Origin: G963668655 sp963668655
GTDB lineage: Bacteria > Myxococcota_A > SURF-8
Direction of reading: 5' to 3'
Length of the DNA: 64,000 bases
Assembly (NCBI GenBank): GCA_963668655.2
Contig: CAXXPQ010000002.1
Location: 1,488,001-1,552,000, forward strand
The position numbers and the translations under genes were made by a program. How positions within the stretch are numbered: the stretch's first letter is position 1; each line of letters starts with the position of its first letter. Positions 51,383 through 59,842 of this stretch are shown here, one piece after another. Under the pieces are notes generated by a model. That model did not search any database, was not told the DNA's origin, and saw only the letters and a list, made by a program, of their open reading frames with translations.

Positions 51383-52096
51383 ATGAAAAAAGACAATCGA
51401 AGTTATTACGATGCCTTCAGTTCGGTGTACGAAGACCATCGCCACCAAGGGTATCACCTCTGGCTGGACGAACTGGAGTTCAGCATTCTTCGACCCTATA
51501 TCGATGGTCGGGATATTTTCGAAGCCGGCTGCGGAACGGGCCTGATCCTGGAGCGCGCCGCACGCATCGCCAGAACGGCCGTGGGGGCGGATCTTTCGCC
51601 TGGCATGCTGGAAAAAGCCAAGGCCAAAGGGCTTGAATGCGTCGAGGCGGATCTGGGGTCGCTCCCCTTTCCCGACGCCTCCTTCGATACGGTCTACTCC
51701 TTCAAGGTTCTGGCTCACGTACGGGATATCCGTCCGGCTTTGGCCGAACTGTCCCGCATCACTCGGCCCGGCGGACACCTTTTGCTAGAGTTCTACAACC
51801 CCACGAGCCTGCGTGGCTGGGTGAAACGGCTGAAACCCCCCACTCGCATCGACGCCCAGACCGACGACGAGCAGGTCTTCACCCGCTTCGATGGGAAAAC
51901 CCGGATTTTATCCTATCTGCCCCGGGATCTCCATCCGGTGGACTGGAGGGGCGTTCGCGTCATTACACCGGCGGCCCGAGTGCATGACATTCCGTTTTTC
52001 GGCCGCGCGATCGGTGAATTGGAAAACCGGCTTTCTTGCTCGGTTATTCGTGGTTTCGGCGGTTTTCTCATCGCCATCGTTCGGAAAGATTCCTGA
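51383..52096 (+). CDS. class I SAM-dependent methyltransferase
   Basis: 237 residues. The SAM-binding motif I is IFEAGCGTG, motif II is VGADLSPGMLEKA, and LGSLPFPDASFDTVYS and RITRPGGHLLLEF are the UbiE/methyltransf_11 hallmarks. GGAAG lies 4 nt before the ATG. The 287-bp gap before it shows no gene. It may modify the product of the neighbouring glycosyltransferases, or a quinone or lipid; the substrate is not evident. Confidence 0.85.
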   Translation: MKKDNRSYYDAFSSVYEDHRHQGYHLWLDELEFSILRPYIDGRDIFEAGCGTGLILERAARIARTAVGADLSPGMLEKAKAKGLECVEADLGSLPFPDASFDTVYSFKVLAHVRDIRPALAELSRITRPGGHLLLEFYNPTSLRGWVKRLKPPTRIDAQTDDEQVFTRFDGKTRILSYLPRDLHPVDWRGVRVITPAARVHDIPFFGRAIGELENRLSCSVIRGFGGFLIAIVRKDS

Positions 52097-52277
52097 CTTT
52101 CCGGCGGGCGTCTTTCATTTTCCTCCGTAAATCCATAAAAGCGTACATTTCACTCGGAAACGGCTTCATTCAGCAGTGAAAAGACGGTCATCCGCCTTTT
52201 CCACCGGCGCAGGAAAAACGGGTGAATTTTTACGGATCGAAAAAATTCTTTCTGAGGACGGTTCTGAAGAAAAGCCC

Positions 52278-52673
52278 CTACTCTCCGGACTTTGGCTTCT
52301 GTCCTTCCGCGGGAGGCGGGCCGGCGGGCCGTTTCGGCGGTTCGGTTTCCATGTGGCAGGTACCCTCGAAAACCACGCCTTCATCGATCGTAAGCGAACG
52401 GGTGGTGATGGAGCCGACCAAACGCGCGGGCGCATGCAGGTTCACGCCTCCGGGAGCGACCACGTTTCCGGTCACGTTTCCGTAAACGACCACCCGGTTG
52501 ACCTGGATTTCCGCTTCCACTTCCGCTCCCTCGCCGACGATCAGCACATCCTTGGACAGGATTTCGCCCTTGAACCGGCCGTCGATCCGGACGGTGCCCT
52601 CGAAGGCCAGTTTTCCCTCGAATTCACTTCCCTTGCCCAGAAGGGCATTGATTTCGCTCGTATTCGAAGCCAT
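52278..52673 (-). CDS. bactofilin
   Basis: 131 residues. The short N-tail is followed by a DUF583 beta-helix: GKLAFEGTVRIDGRFKGEI, LIVGEGAEVEAEI, VVVYGNVTGNV, VNLHAPARLVGSI and SLTIDEGVVFEGTCHM are successive rungs. The Pro-rich tail ends in KPKSGE. Bactofilins polymerise without nucleotide into filaments at the membrane. In Myxococcus, bactofilins position the ParABS machinery, and here the gene is 99 bp downstream of parB on the same strand, which suggests a similar link. GAGAGGATGAGCC precedes the ATG. Confidence 0.92.
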   Translation of the reverse strand: MASNTSEINALLGKGSEFEGKLAFEGTVRIDGRFKGEILSKDVLIVGEGAEVEAEIQVNRVVVYGNVTGNVVAPGGVNLHAPARLVGSITTRSLTIDEGVVFEGTCHMETEPPKRPAGPPPAEGQKPKSGE

Positions 52674-52772
52674 GGCTCATCCTCTCGTCGGTCAGGTTTA
52701 TCGATGGAAACCATCTCTATCATAGCTTGGATCATGTCACAAGAGATTTATCCCGGAGTTTGACGGGACGTT

Positions 52773-53684
52773 CTATCCCCCCACGCCCAGAAGCCGGAGC
52801 AATCCATCCAGTTCGTCCAGACTCCCGTATTGGATCGACAGACGTCCCCGGCCGCCCCGATCGTTCAGCGTGACCTTCAAATGCAATCGTTGTTCCAGCT
52901 GTCTGCGCAGAAAGCGGATCTGGGCGCTTTCGCCCCGACGTCGGTCGTCTTCTACCGTTTTCGGCGTTTTTTTCCGTTTTTTGAGCCGGGCGATCAGGGT
53001 TTCCAGTTCCCGCACGGAATAGGTTCCAGCCAGGAGTTTAGGCATGTCGATAAGGTGAAGAAGCCCTTCCGGAAGCCCGGCCAAAGCCCGGGCATGGCCG
53101 AAGGACAGGCCGCCGTCTTCCACTTTCTTTCGGATCAGTTCCGGCAAGGACAGCAGGCGAAGATGATTGGCCACGCTGGAACGGCTTTTGCCCACACGCT
53201 CCGCAATCTCTTCCTGGGTCAGACCGAAATCGTCCATGAGTTTTCGAAACGCCCGGCCGACATCCACCGGATTCAGATCCTCCCGCTGGATATTCTCGAT
53301 CAGGGCCAGTTGATAAGCCTCGGATTCATCCACATCCTTGATGATGACGGGAATCGTTTTTATCTTCGCTTCACCCGCTGCGCGCCAGCGGCGTTCTCCG
53401 GCAATGATCTGGTATCCGCTATCCGAGCGGCGCACGAGAACGGGTTGAAGGATTCCCTTTTCCCTGATGGATTGAGCCAGTTCCTCGATATCCGTCACTC
53501 CGAAACGAGTGCGCGGTTGGCCGGACATGGGCTGCACTTCCTCGATGGGCACCCGGCGGACCTCGTTTTCGCCCGGCTTTTCCCTTGTTTTTCCCACGGA
53601 GAATGAGGTTTCGTCCGAAGAATCGATCAAGGCCGACATTCCTCGTCCCAGGGCCTTGCGTTTGGGCTGCTTTTTTATCGTCAT
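52773..53684 (-). CDS. parB: chromosome partitioning protein ParB
   Basis: 303 residues. N-terminal KALGRGMSALI is the ParA-interacting box. The CTPase/parS core has QPRTRF and GERRWRA (96-102), a helix-turn-helix LTQEEIAERVGKSRSSVANHLRLL (about 155-178) and a C-terminal dimer domain. ParB loads on parS and slides as a CTP-dependent clamp. Its start overlaps the parA stop (ATGA). Two parS sites are in the window. Confidence 0.96.
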   Translation of the reverse strand: MTIKKQPKRKALGRGMSALIDSSDETSFSVGKTREKPGENEVRRVPIEEVQPMSGQPRTRFGVTDIEELAQSIREKGILQPVLVRRSDSGYQIIAGERRWRAAGEAKIKTIPVIIKDVDESEAYQLALIENIQREDLNPVDVGRAFRKLMDDFGLTQEEIAERVGKSRSSVANHLRLLSLPELIRKKVEDGGLSFGHARALAGLPEGLLHLIDMPKLLAGTYSVRELETLIARLKKRKKTPKTVEDDRRRGESAQIRFLRRQLEQRLHLKVTLNDRGGRGRLSIQYGSLDELDGLLRLLGVGG

Positions 53685-54463
53685 CGATTTTGTCCCGCCG
53701 GAGGTTGCGCTTCAAGAAATTCCCGGGCCAGGTCCAGATATTGTTGGCTGCCGCGGGAGGCGATATCGTACAGAAGCACCGGTTGTCCGTGACTTGGCGC
53801 TTCGGACAAGCGAATGTTTCGATTGATGACGGTTCGGTAGACCTTTTGTCCGAAAAAAGACCGAATTTCCTCGGAAACCTGACGCGCCAGGTTGGTACGG
53901 AAATCCGCCATGGTCAACAATACACCTTCGATTTCCAGGTCGGCGTTCAGACGCTTTCGCACCAGATCAACGGCGTGGAGAAGATGTCCTACACCTTCCA
54001 TGGCATAGTATTCCGTTTGAACCGGAACGAAAATGGAATCCGAAGCCGTCAACGCGTTCAACGTCAGGAGGCCGAGGGATGGCGGGCAATCAATAAAGAT
54101 AAAGTCGAATCGTTCTTTGTAGGGTTCCATCGCCTCCAAAAGCCTTCGTTCTCTTCCAATCTCCTGGATCAGTTCCACCTCCGCGCCAATCAGATCCCGC
54201 CCCGACGGAAGAACCGCCAGTCCCGGCAGATTCGTTTCCACCAGGGCTTCCTCCAGCGAAACCTGGCCCAAAAGAACATGATAGGTCTGTGGCTGTTCCG
54301 GTTCCGGACGAATTCCCAAACCGCTGCCGGCATTGCCCTGGGGGTCCATATCGATCAGCAGCACGGAACGTTCGGCCGCTGCCAGGCTGGCGGAAAGATT
54401 GACCGCCGTGGTGGTTTTTCCCACCCCCCCCTTCTGATTGACGATGGCGATGGTCCGTGTCAT
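53681..54463 (-). CDS. parA: chromosome partitioning ATPase ParA (Soj)
   Basis: 260 residues, no N-terminal DNA-binding extension, so it is of the chromosomal Soj type. Deviant Walker A is KGGVGKTTTAVNL (K11, K16), motif A' is LLIDMDPQGNAGSGLG and Walker B is FIFIDCPPSLG. ATP-bound dimers coat the nucleoid and pull ParB-parS complexes. Start and stop overlap rsmG and parB by four bases each (ATGA), making a coupled rsmG-parA-parB operon. Confidence 0.96.
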   Translation of the reverse strand: MTRTIAIVNQKGGVGKTTTAVNLSASLAAAERSVLLIDMDPQGNAGSGLGIRPEPEQPQTYHVLLGQVSLEEALVETNLPGLAVLPSGRDLIGAEVELIQEIGRERRLLEAMEPYKERFDFIFIDCPPSLGLLTLNALTASDSIFVPVQTEYYAMEGVGHLLHAVDLVRKRLNADLEIEGVLLTMADFRTNLARQVSEEIRSFFGQKVYRTVINRNIRLSEAPSHGQPVLLYDIASRGSQQYLDLAREFLEAQPPAGQNR

Positions 54464-55182
54464 GGAGTTTTCCGTTTCCTGTCTTTTTGCGACAAGGTTG
54501 TTATCCCTTTTTCGTATATGGAAAGCAAGCGGTTCTCTTTCCGCTCCGGCAATGTGTAAAAATGGCTGGATTGAATCAGTCCCGATAACACCGTTTCCGA
54601 TTCCTGCCCTTTCCAGAGAATCAACCTTCCGTTCTCTTTCAGGAAATTACCGGCGCATCTCCATTCGTCCATACTTGAAAAAACCGCCCGGGAAATGATC
54701 CGGTGAAAACGCTTCCCTTCCACGGTTTCCGGCCATTTTCCACGGATCACATCCACATTCGTCAGGCCCATGCATCGAATGGCATGTTTCAGAAATTCGA
54801 CCCTTTTCGTGGAAGACTCCAACAATTGCATGTTTATATCCGGTAGACAGGCGGCCAGCGCCAGGCCGGGAAAACCGGCGCCGCTGCCTACATCCAGAAC
54901 CGTATATCTTTCCCCTTCAAGAAACGGCAAACCGGCCAGGGAATCCATGTAGTGTTTGGTCAGCGCCGATTGAACATCCGTAATCCGGGTAAGATTCACG
55001 GCCCTGTTGAACCGTACCATCTCTTGAAAGTGGATGGAAAACAAATCGGCCGGAATCTTTTCCAGGGAAATTCCCAGTTTCTTCTCTGCCTTTTTCCTTA
55101 ATCGAAGAAACTCGCTCTCGATCGATGGAGCATCTTTTTGAATTGTTCCACGTGGAACAATGCTTTTTTCAAGGTCGTTCAT
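54460..55182 (-). CDS. rsmG: 16S rRNA guanine(527)-N7-methyltransferase RsmG (GidB)
   Basis: 240 residues. FNRAVNLTRITD, HYMDSLAGLPFL and LDVGSGAGFPGLALA (SAM site) with a conserved Arg in VISRAV-like 'IISRAVF' are diagnostic. It methylates G527 of 16S rRNA. The N-terminal 30 residues are longer than usual; codons for IVPRGTI there form a perfect parS site (55144-55159). It is the first gene of rsmG-parA-parB. The usual partners mnmG/mnmE are not upstream. The ribosome site is weak. Confidence 0.94.
   Translation of the reverse strand: MNDLEKSIVPRGTIQKDAPSIESEFLRLRKKAEKKLGISLEKIPADLFSIHFQEMVRFNRAVNLTRITDVQSALTKHYMDSLAGLPFLEGERYTVLDVGSGAGFPGLALAACLPDINMQLLESSTKRVEFLKHAIRCMGLTNVDVIRGKWPETVEGKRFHRIISRAVFSSMDEWRCAGNFLKENGRLILWKGQESETVLSGLIQSSHFYTLPERKENRLLSIYEKGITTLSQKDRKRKTP
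55144..55159. promoter_or_regulatory. parS centromere site (inside 5' end of rsmG)
   Basis: TGTTCCACGTGGAACA, exact 16-bp palindrome; the flanking bases extend the symmetry to 18 bp (55143-55160). It lies 1.5 kb from parB and 1.9 kb from the candidate oriC. Confidence 0.92.
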
Positions 55183-55488
55183 GCTTGCGTGGAACCTTCA
55201 ACCAAAAATATTTTGCTTTCCCAATGAATCGATTTCCGCCATCATATTCGCCGTTACCACCGCTGGCAAGCCTTTTCCCATTCTTCCTCCGTGCGAATGT
55301 TCCTCCCACCGCTTCCTTTAAAACAGTAAAATATATTCAATATTTTTTAATTTTTCGATCGCTTCACAGCGGGATTTTTCTCCATTCGAACGGCTGGAGA
55401 GCGTCTCCCATTGATTTTTCGGACAAAGAATGCTATGCAAAATCACTCGATCTACTCTATGTCGATTCCGGCGGATTGGAGGATCATC
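55183..55488. other. intergenic region between rsmG and queD
   Basis: About 300 bp without a supported gene. It contains a very AT-rich stretch at 55318-55353 but no DnaA-box-like sequence. No preQ1 riboswitch was recognised before queD. Confidence 0.4.
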
Positions 55489-55869
55489 ATGTATCGCGTA
55501 CAGAAAGAGGCTTGGTTCGCCGCCTCCCACCATCTTCGCAACTATCACGGAAAATGCGAAAACATGCACGGCCACAACTGGCGCGTCCTGGTCATTGTGG
55601 AAGGACGTAAATTGGACGCCGGAGGCATGTTGATCGACTTCGGCATCCTGAAACGGGAAATCCTGGACGTTCTGTCCGCGCTGGATCATAAAAATCTGAA
55701 CGAAATCGAACCCTTCGATCGGATCGAGCCCTCCGCCGAAAATCTGGCCCGTTACGTTTGCGACAACATGGCCCGACGCATCGATACGAAACGCATCCGT
55801 GTCGCCCAGGTGGATGTATGGGAAACCCACACCAGCCGCGCCATGTATATCCCGGATACGGGCGAATGA
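55489..55869 (+). CDS. queD: 6-carboxy-5,6,7,8-tetrahydropterin synthase QueD
   Basis: 126 residues from the ATG at 55489 (GGAGG 6 nt upstream). Zinc ligands are in SHHLRNYHG and MHGHNW, the catalytic Cys is in KCENMHGH, and the substrate-anchoring Glu is in WETHTSRAMY. It converts 7,8-dihydroneopterin triphosphate to carboxytetrahydropterin, the first committed step to queuosine and other deazaguanines. No other que gene is in the window. The stop overlaps the next start (ATGA). Confidence 0.92.
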   Translation: MYRVQKEAWFAASHHLRNYHGKCENMHGHNWRVLVIVEGRKLDAGGMLIDFGILKREILDVLSALDHKNLNEIEPFDRIEPSAENLARYVCDNMARRIDTKRIRVAQVDVWETHTSRAMYIPDTGE

Positions 55870-56918
55870 AGAGATCCCGTAAAATCGGTCTGGCCCTTGC
55901 GGCCACGGCTTTTCTGGGCGCTCCGGCCACGCTGTTGATCGCCTATCTCCTGGCCTCCGGAAAACTTGCGGAGCCGAAATACCCCGAATCCGTCCTTGCC
56001 GGCGACTGGGGCGAGGATCCAGGAGTTCCTCCCAGCCGCATCCGGATTCTCTCGTACAACATCCAGTACGGCGTGGGCGACACCGACGATTTTCAAGAGC
56101 GGCGCGAGGAAGAGAAAATTCTTCGCAACCTGGACGGCATCGCCGCTCTCATCCGAGAAGGGCGTTTCGACATCGTTTTGCTCCAGGAAGTGGATTTCGA
56201 CAGCAGCCGAACCCATCGTCGGGATCAGATGCACTATCTGGCCCGTTCCGCCGGACTGCGTTACATGTCTCCGGCCGTCACCTGGGCCAAGAACTACGTT
56301 CCCTTTCCCTACTGGCCGCCGACACTCCATTACGGACGCATGCTGAGCGGCCAAGCGGTGTTGAGCCGCTTTCCCATCCGCGCCAATCGGGTGATTCCCC
56401 TTCCCCAACCGGAAAAAAATCCGTTTTATTACAATGATTTCTACCTGCATCGTCAAATTCAGCACGTCACGCTCGATATCGGCGGCAAGGCTCTGGATGT
56501 GCTGAACATCCACAACGAAGCCTATGGTAACTGCAACCGCCAACGGCAATCCGCCATTTTACGGGATTACGCCAAGGCGCTGGACTCGAACGCGGAATTC
56601 ATCGTCATGGCGGGGGACTTCAATGCCGTTCCTCCGGAATCCATCGTAGAACCCTTCGAGCCCGATCCGAACACCTGCGGTCCGGTTGACGACAAAAGCA
56701 TCGCCATCATCAGGGAAACCGGTTTCAGCGAGATCATTCCGGAGAAAAAATATCTGCGCGACGAAGCCAAGGCGTTGACCTATCCCAGTACGGAACCCGT
56801 GGTGCGTCTGGACTATCTGTTCTTCAAACCCACCTTGCCTTACAAAGGCGGTGGAATTCACTCCGAAGCCAAGTCTCTTTCTGATCACCTGCCGACCTGG
56901 GCCGAGTTCGGATGGTGA
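55866..56918 (+). CDS. membrane-anchored endonuclease/exonuclease/phosphatase-family protein
   Basis: 350 residues, start overlapping the queD stop. The hydrophobic N-terminal helix (about 7-28) is a signal anchor, so the catalytic domain is periplasmic. The EEP fold motifs are complete: ILSYNIQYG (Asn), LLQEVD (metal Glu), LNIHNEA, MAGDFNAVP (Asp/Asn), LDYLFF and SDHLPTWAEF (catalytic Asp-His). Extracytoplasmic location makes a phosphodiesterase or phospholipase role (sphingomyelinase-like) more likely than DNA repair. The substrate is unknown. Confidence 0.85.
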   Translation: MKRSRKIGLALAATAFLGAPATLLIAYLLASGKLAEPKYPESVLAGDWGEDPGVPPSRIRILSYNIQYGVGDTDDFQERREEEKILRNLDGIAALIREGRFDIVLLQEVDFDSSRTHRRDQMHYLARSAGLRYMSPAVTWAKNYVPFPYWPPTLHYGRMLSGQAVLSRFPIRANRVIPLPQPEKNPFYYNDFYLHRQIQHVTLDIGGKALDVLNIHNEAYGNCNRQRQSAILRDYAKALDSNAEFIVMAGDFNAVPPESIVEPFEPDPNTCGPVDDKSIAIIRETGFSEIIPEKKYLRDEAKALTYPSTEPVVRLDYLFFKPTLPYKGGGIHSEAKSLSDHLPTWAEFGW

Positions 56919-56959
56919 ATTTCGACGGCCATACGGAGAGAAAAGGGAGTTTTCCTCTT

Positions 56960-57200
56960 TTTCTCCCTTCATAACAATCATACTTTATTAATTAATTTAA
57001 TATGTCGTAGTAGTAGAGCTGTTGATTCCGTGGATAAGTATCCCAATTCGGTGGATGGACACCGCTTTTCCATTTTTTAAAATTGTGGATAGCATGAATT
57101 TTTCGTGCAGTAATCGTGGATTTCTCCCAAGAGCCACAAAAGACAAACGGGTTATCCAGCGGTTTTAAACAGGCGGATGAGATTGCGATTTCCAAGAGAA
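56960..57200. other. candidate chromosomal origin of replication (oriC)
   Basis: Gene-free. An AT-rich core (56971-57000, 3 G+C in 30 bases; run of TTAATTAATTTAAT) could be the unwinding element. Next to it are two DnaA-box-like sequences with 8 of 9 matches: CGTGGATAA at 57029-57037 and TGTGGATAG at 57084-57092 (reverse of TTATCCACA). A 7-of-9 copy is at 57152-57160 (TTATCCAGC), and a weaker one is near 57115. Two parS sites and parAB lie within 8 kb and dnaA within 13 kb. No other intergenic region in the window shows this combination. Confidence 0.5.
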
Positions 57201-57264
57201 AAATCCGATTTGTAACGACCCGTGTCGCGGAGCAGGGGCAGAATCAAGAGAAGTAATCAAATTC

Positions 57265-57311
57265 TGTTGCAAATCAGCAACATCTTTTTGCCGCAATGCG
57301 ACACTGCAACA
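57265..57311. promoter_or_regulatory. candidate upstream activator sites for the 57435 promoter
   Basis: TGTTGC-aaatca-GCAACA (57265-57282) is a perfect inverted repeat, and a further GCAACA half-site lies at 57306-57311. They are 140-185 bp upstream of the -12 element. The motif differs from the TGACA-N4-TGTC element, suggesting another activator. Confidence 0.4.
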
Positions 57312-57434
57312 ATGATTTCCTTTGATTTCCCGCTAAAATAGAAAAGTTACAATAAAGGAACAATGTCGAAAAACCTTGAGAAACCGGAGGCATAGAAATT
57401 TGAAAAGACAGCAAAAATCTCGTATTTATTTCAT

Positions 57435-57451
57435 TTGGCATGAAGATTGCT
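57435..57451 (+). promoter_or_regulatory. sigma-54 promoter of the 81-residue gene
   Basis: TTGGCATGAAGATTGCT: GG and GC exactly 10 bp apart, TTGC perfect, one deviation in the -24 box. Start predicted near 57462. Confidence 0.8.
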
Positions 57452-57509
57452 GATGTTTTCGACGTGTCAGCGAGGAGTGTTCATCGCCGGAAGTTGGAAG
57501 GAGGAACAC

Positions 57510-57755
57510 GTGAAAAACTCGGAGCAATCGCAACGCAATGATTTTCCTTTGGAATCGAATGAATTTTCGGAAGTGGAGCGTTTCGTCAATTTCAGCGAGG
57601 AAGAAATTTTTAACATGATAAGCCAAGTGGAACCGCGAGCGGGCCTGAAGAATCCCGGTATTTCGGCCCCCCGGCTGGTCATATCCCTGGAACCTCGCAG
57701 AGAAACCACGCTGCAACGCATCTGGACCGTTCTTCGCCATTCCTTCCGGATTTAA
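57510..57755 (+). CDS. 81-residue acidic/basic small protein, sigma-54 controlled
   Basis: GTG start at 57510 preceded by AAGGAGGAACAC, an optimal ribosome site. An acidic N-terminal half (ESNEFSEVERFVNFSEEEIFNMISQVEP) is followed by a Pro/Arg-containing half ending TLQRIWTVLRHSFRI. No signal peptide or membrane span and no recognised family. It is monocistronic: sigma-54 promoter upstream, two hairpins downstream. Promoter, site and size make it a credible gene even though the family is unknown. Confidence 0.7.
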   Translation: MKNSEQSQRNDFPLESNEFSEVERFVNFSEEEIFNMISQVEPRAGLKNPGISAPRLVISLEPRRETTLQRIWTVLRHSFRI

Positions 57756-57833
57756 ACCCTTTTTCCGCCTTTCCGGCTTTCCGGAATTTTCGGCCGCAGG
57801 CCGATCGATCTTTTCCCGCATTGTTTTTTAGAA

Positions 57834-57870
57834 GGAACCCCGCAACCCGAACCGACACCTCGGGGGTTCC
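57834..57870 (+). other. hairpin upstream of the terminator
   Basis: GGAACCCC (57834-57841) pairs with GGGGTTCC (57863-57870) across a 21-nt loop. With the next hairpin it forms a tandem pair in the 3' untranslated region of the 81-residue gene; both have CCCCGCA after the first arm. Confidence 0.5.
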
Positions 57871-57876
57871 CGATGG

Positions 57877-57922
57877 AAAGAGCCCCGCATCAGAGTTTTG
57901 CTTCCAGGGGGCTCTTTTTTTT
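57877..57922 (+). terminator. terminator of the 81-residue gene
   Basis: AAAGAGCCCC (57877-57886) pairs with GGGGCTCTTT (57908-57917); a run of eight T follows the stem C. Nothing else is seen in 57756-58030. Confidence 0.8.
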
Positions 57923-58030
57923 GTTCTTATCCCTTTTGAGTGAAAGAAAAGGGGCCAAGGCCCGTACCGGGAAACGGAACGAATCTCCCACCCGGACGCG
58001 AAATCAGGCGTCGGACTTGCCCCTGGTTTT

Positions 58031-59617
58031 TCACATCCCTTCCGGAATCAGCCCGTGATAACGGCCCATCCAGTAGGCCAGCAGGTAATCCTCGGGAGAA
58101 TAGATCATCCGGCGATTTTCCGCGACCTCCCGGGTGTTGATCTCGAAGAAATCCAGCCGCCATAGATAGTTGTCGAAAGGGTATTCGGAAAGGGGAATCG
58201 TTTCGGCCGCCACGGGATTGGCAAGACGGCTCTTGCAGACCTCCTCCTGTTCTCCCTCCGGAATCTGGCGGACGAATTTTTCCTCCGGAAATTCCATAAG
58301 CTTGCAGACCGCCGCTTCCACCGCGTCGTCCAGAACGGCGTCTTCTCCCGGTTTGCCGTCCACGATGGCCGCGTAGGCGAAGGTGAAAAAGGCGTTTCCG
58401 ATGGGGGCGACGCTCTGATATTCCTCGTTTTCCGTGTGGAACATCTCGTTTCTGGCGATGTTCACCAGCCGGGCCTTCAAGGCCGGATCGTCCTCCAGGC
58501 GGGCCAGGGGATACATGGCTTGGTAACACATATCGAAATTGTCGTAATTCTGCTGACAGCCGGCCTGGAAGAGATACAGCATGGTTTCCATGGAATCGAT
58601 GTACGGCCCCAGGTCCACCCGGTCGAATTCCGGGCAACCCGCCGTGTCGCCGCGCACGCGCATGAGACAGCGATAGTAGATGTCGTCCAGTTCCGCGTCG
58701 TTTCCCGCAAGGGCGGCGATTTTCAGCCAACTGGTGGCCAGCAAGGCGTTGAAACCGGGGAAATCGTCTCCGGCGCTCTGGTAAAGCCGCCCGTGTTCCG
58801 TCACTTCGCCGCTCACATCCACGATACGCAGCCCGTTGTCCACGATATGTTTCGCGATTTCCGCCACCCGCGCCCGGATGTCGGACAGCAGCCGGGCGTC
58901 CTCGAAGTGTTCCAGGGCCAGGGCGTAACCCATCATGAGGCCGTCATAGCCGTCCTTGCTCACGTCGTTACGGAAGCGCCAGCCTTCGTAGCCTTCCGCC
59001 GGGCTGTCCGTCCAGCCCGGGTGATCCTCCGCCACGGGAGGATAAGGGACGCCCGGTTTCGCAAGGCAGCGTCCGTACAGGCCCGAAACCCCGGTGACGC
59101 GCGTCAGGTCCAGGAGTCCGAGGAGGATGCGCTTCGCGTTCTCCACGGTTTCCGGGTCGCGGGTCACAGCGTATCGCAGGGCCTGGCTGGCCAGATAGAT
59201 TCCCGACCAGAGGATGGTGTTTTCCGTGTGATACCAGCGTTCCACGTTTTCCAGATTTTCGTCCAATTCCAGGTTTCGGAAAAGACCATCGTCCGCGATA
59301 TGCCGATCCCGCGCCACCTGATCGAAGTACCGCGCCTTTTCCTCCAGCGTTTTCGTGGATTGGATGGCGTCACAGCCAGGCCAGGGAAGGCTCTGCTCGT
59401 CCGTCTCGCGGTCGCTTTCGCCCGCATCGAGATCCGTATCCCCGTCCGGCGGCGACTCTCCGTCCGGATCGCCGCCGTGATCCCCATCGACGGATTCGTT
59501 TTCGTCGTCCCCGTCCGGAGCGCCGTCGCCGTCGATTTCATCGTCGGAGGAAGAACACCCCGGGAAAAAGGAGAGCAGAAGAAGAAGGAGAAAAATCGAG
59601 ATTCGATGATTGAACAT
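58031..59617 (-). CDS. DGD-linker lipoprotein with helical (alpha/alpha-toroid-like) domain
   Basis: 528 residues from the ATG at 59617 (AAGGA upstream). Lipoprotein signal with FFPGC (C21). The acidic Asp-Gly-Asp linker spans about 25-75. The rest is a long helical domain with repeated aromatic helix ends: WYHTENTILWSGIYLASQALRY, GYDGLMMGYALALEH, WLKIAALAGNDAEL, AYAAIVDGKPG and YLLAYWMGRYHGLI. This is the spacing of alpha/alpha-barrel glycan-processing enzymes (glycoside hydrolase or lyase clans), though no catalytic motif can be named. Four or more Cys. Possibly a surface glycan-acting lipoprotein; function unproven. Confidence 0.7.
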   Translation of the reverse strand: MFNHRISIFLLLLLLSFFPGCSSSDDEIDGDGAPDGDDENESVDGDHGGDPDGESPPDGDTDLDAGESDRETDEQSLPWPGCDAIQSTKTLEEKARYFDQVARDRHIADDGLFRNLELDENLENVERWYHTENTILWSGIYLASQALRYAVTRDPETVENAKRILLGLLDLTRVTGVSGLYGRCLAKPGVPYPPVAEDHPGWTDSPAEGYEGWRFRNDVSKDGYDGLMMGYALALEHFEDARLLSDIRARVAEIAKHIVDNGLRIVDVSGEVTEHGRLYQSAGDDFPGFNALLATSWLKIAALAGNDAELDDIYYRCLMRVRGDTAGCPEFDRVDLGPYIDSMETMLYLFQAGCQQNYDNFDMCYQAMYPLARLEDDPALKARLVNIARNEMFHTENEEYQSVAPIGNAFFTFAYAAIVDGKPGEDAVLDDAVEAAVCKLMEFPEEKFVRQIPEGEQEEVCKSRLANPVAAETIPLSEYPFDNYLWRLDFFEINTREVAENRRMIYSPEDYLLAYWMGRYHGLIPEGM

Positions 59618-59703
59618 GCTTTTCGTCCTTTTTCCGGTTGGCTGGAGCCGTCCGGAGGCTTTTTCGGAAAGGAATGATCCCAACGGATTCTTTCGATGTT
59701 TTT

Positions 59704-59732
59704 TTTATACCGAAAAGCGGGGCTTTCGTCCA
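59704..59732 (-). promoter_or_regulatory. promoter of the 58031-59617 lipoprotein
   Basis: TGGACG, 17 bp, TATAAA on the minus strand. Leader about 80 nt. Confidence 0.45.
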
Positions 59733-59842
59733 GTATCAAAACCCCTTCGGTCGCTTTCCACCGGGAAGACGCGGGGTGAAACCGAGCCCTCGCCGTGAAT
59801 CTTTCCATCGTGATTTCAAAGGGATACAAGTACGTTTCCGGG

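Noticed and set aside
55318..55353. AT-rich stretch before queD as an alternative replication origin
   Set aside because: No DnaA-box-like sequence nearby, unlike 57.0 kb.
56992..57195. 67-codon minus-strand frame in the oriC candidate
   Set aside because: No ribosome site and protein-unlike composition; DnaA-box-like repeats explain the sequence better.
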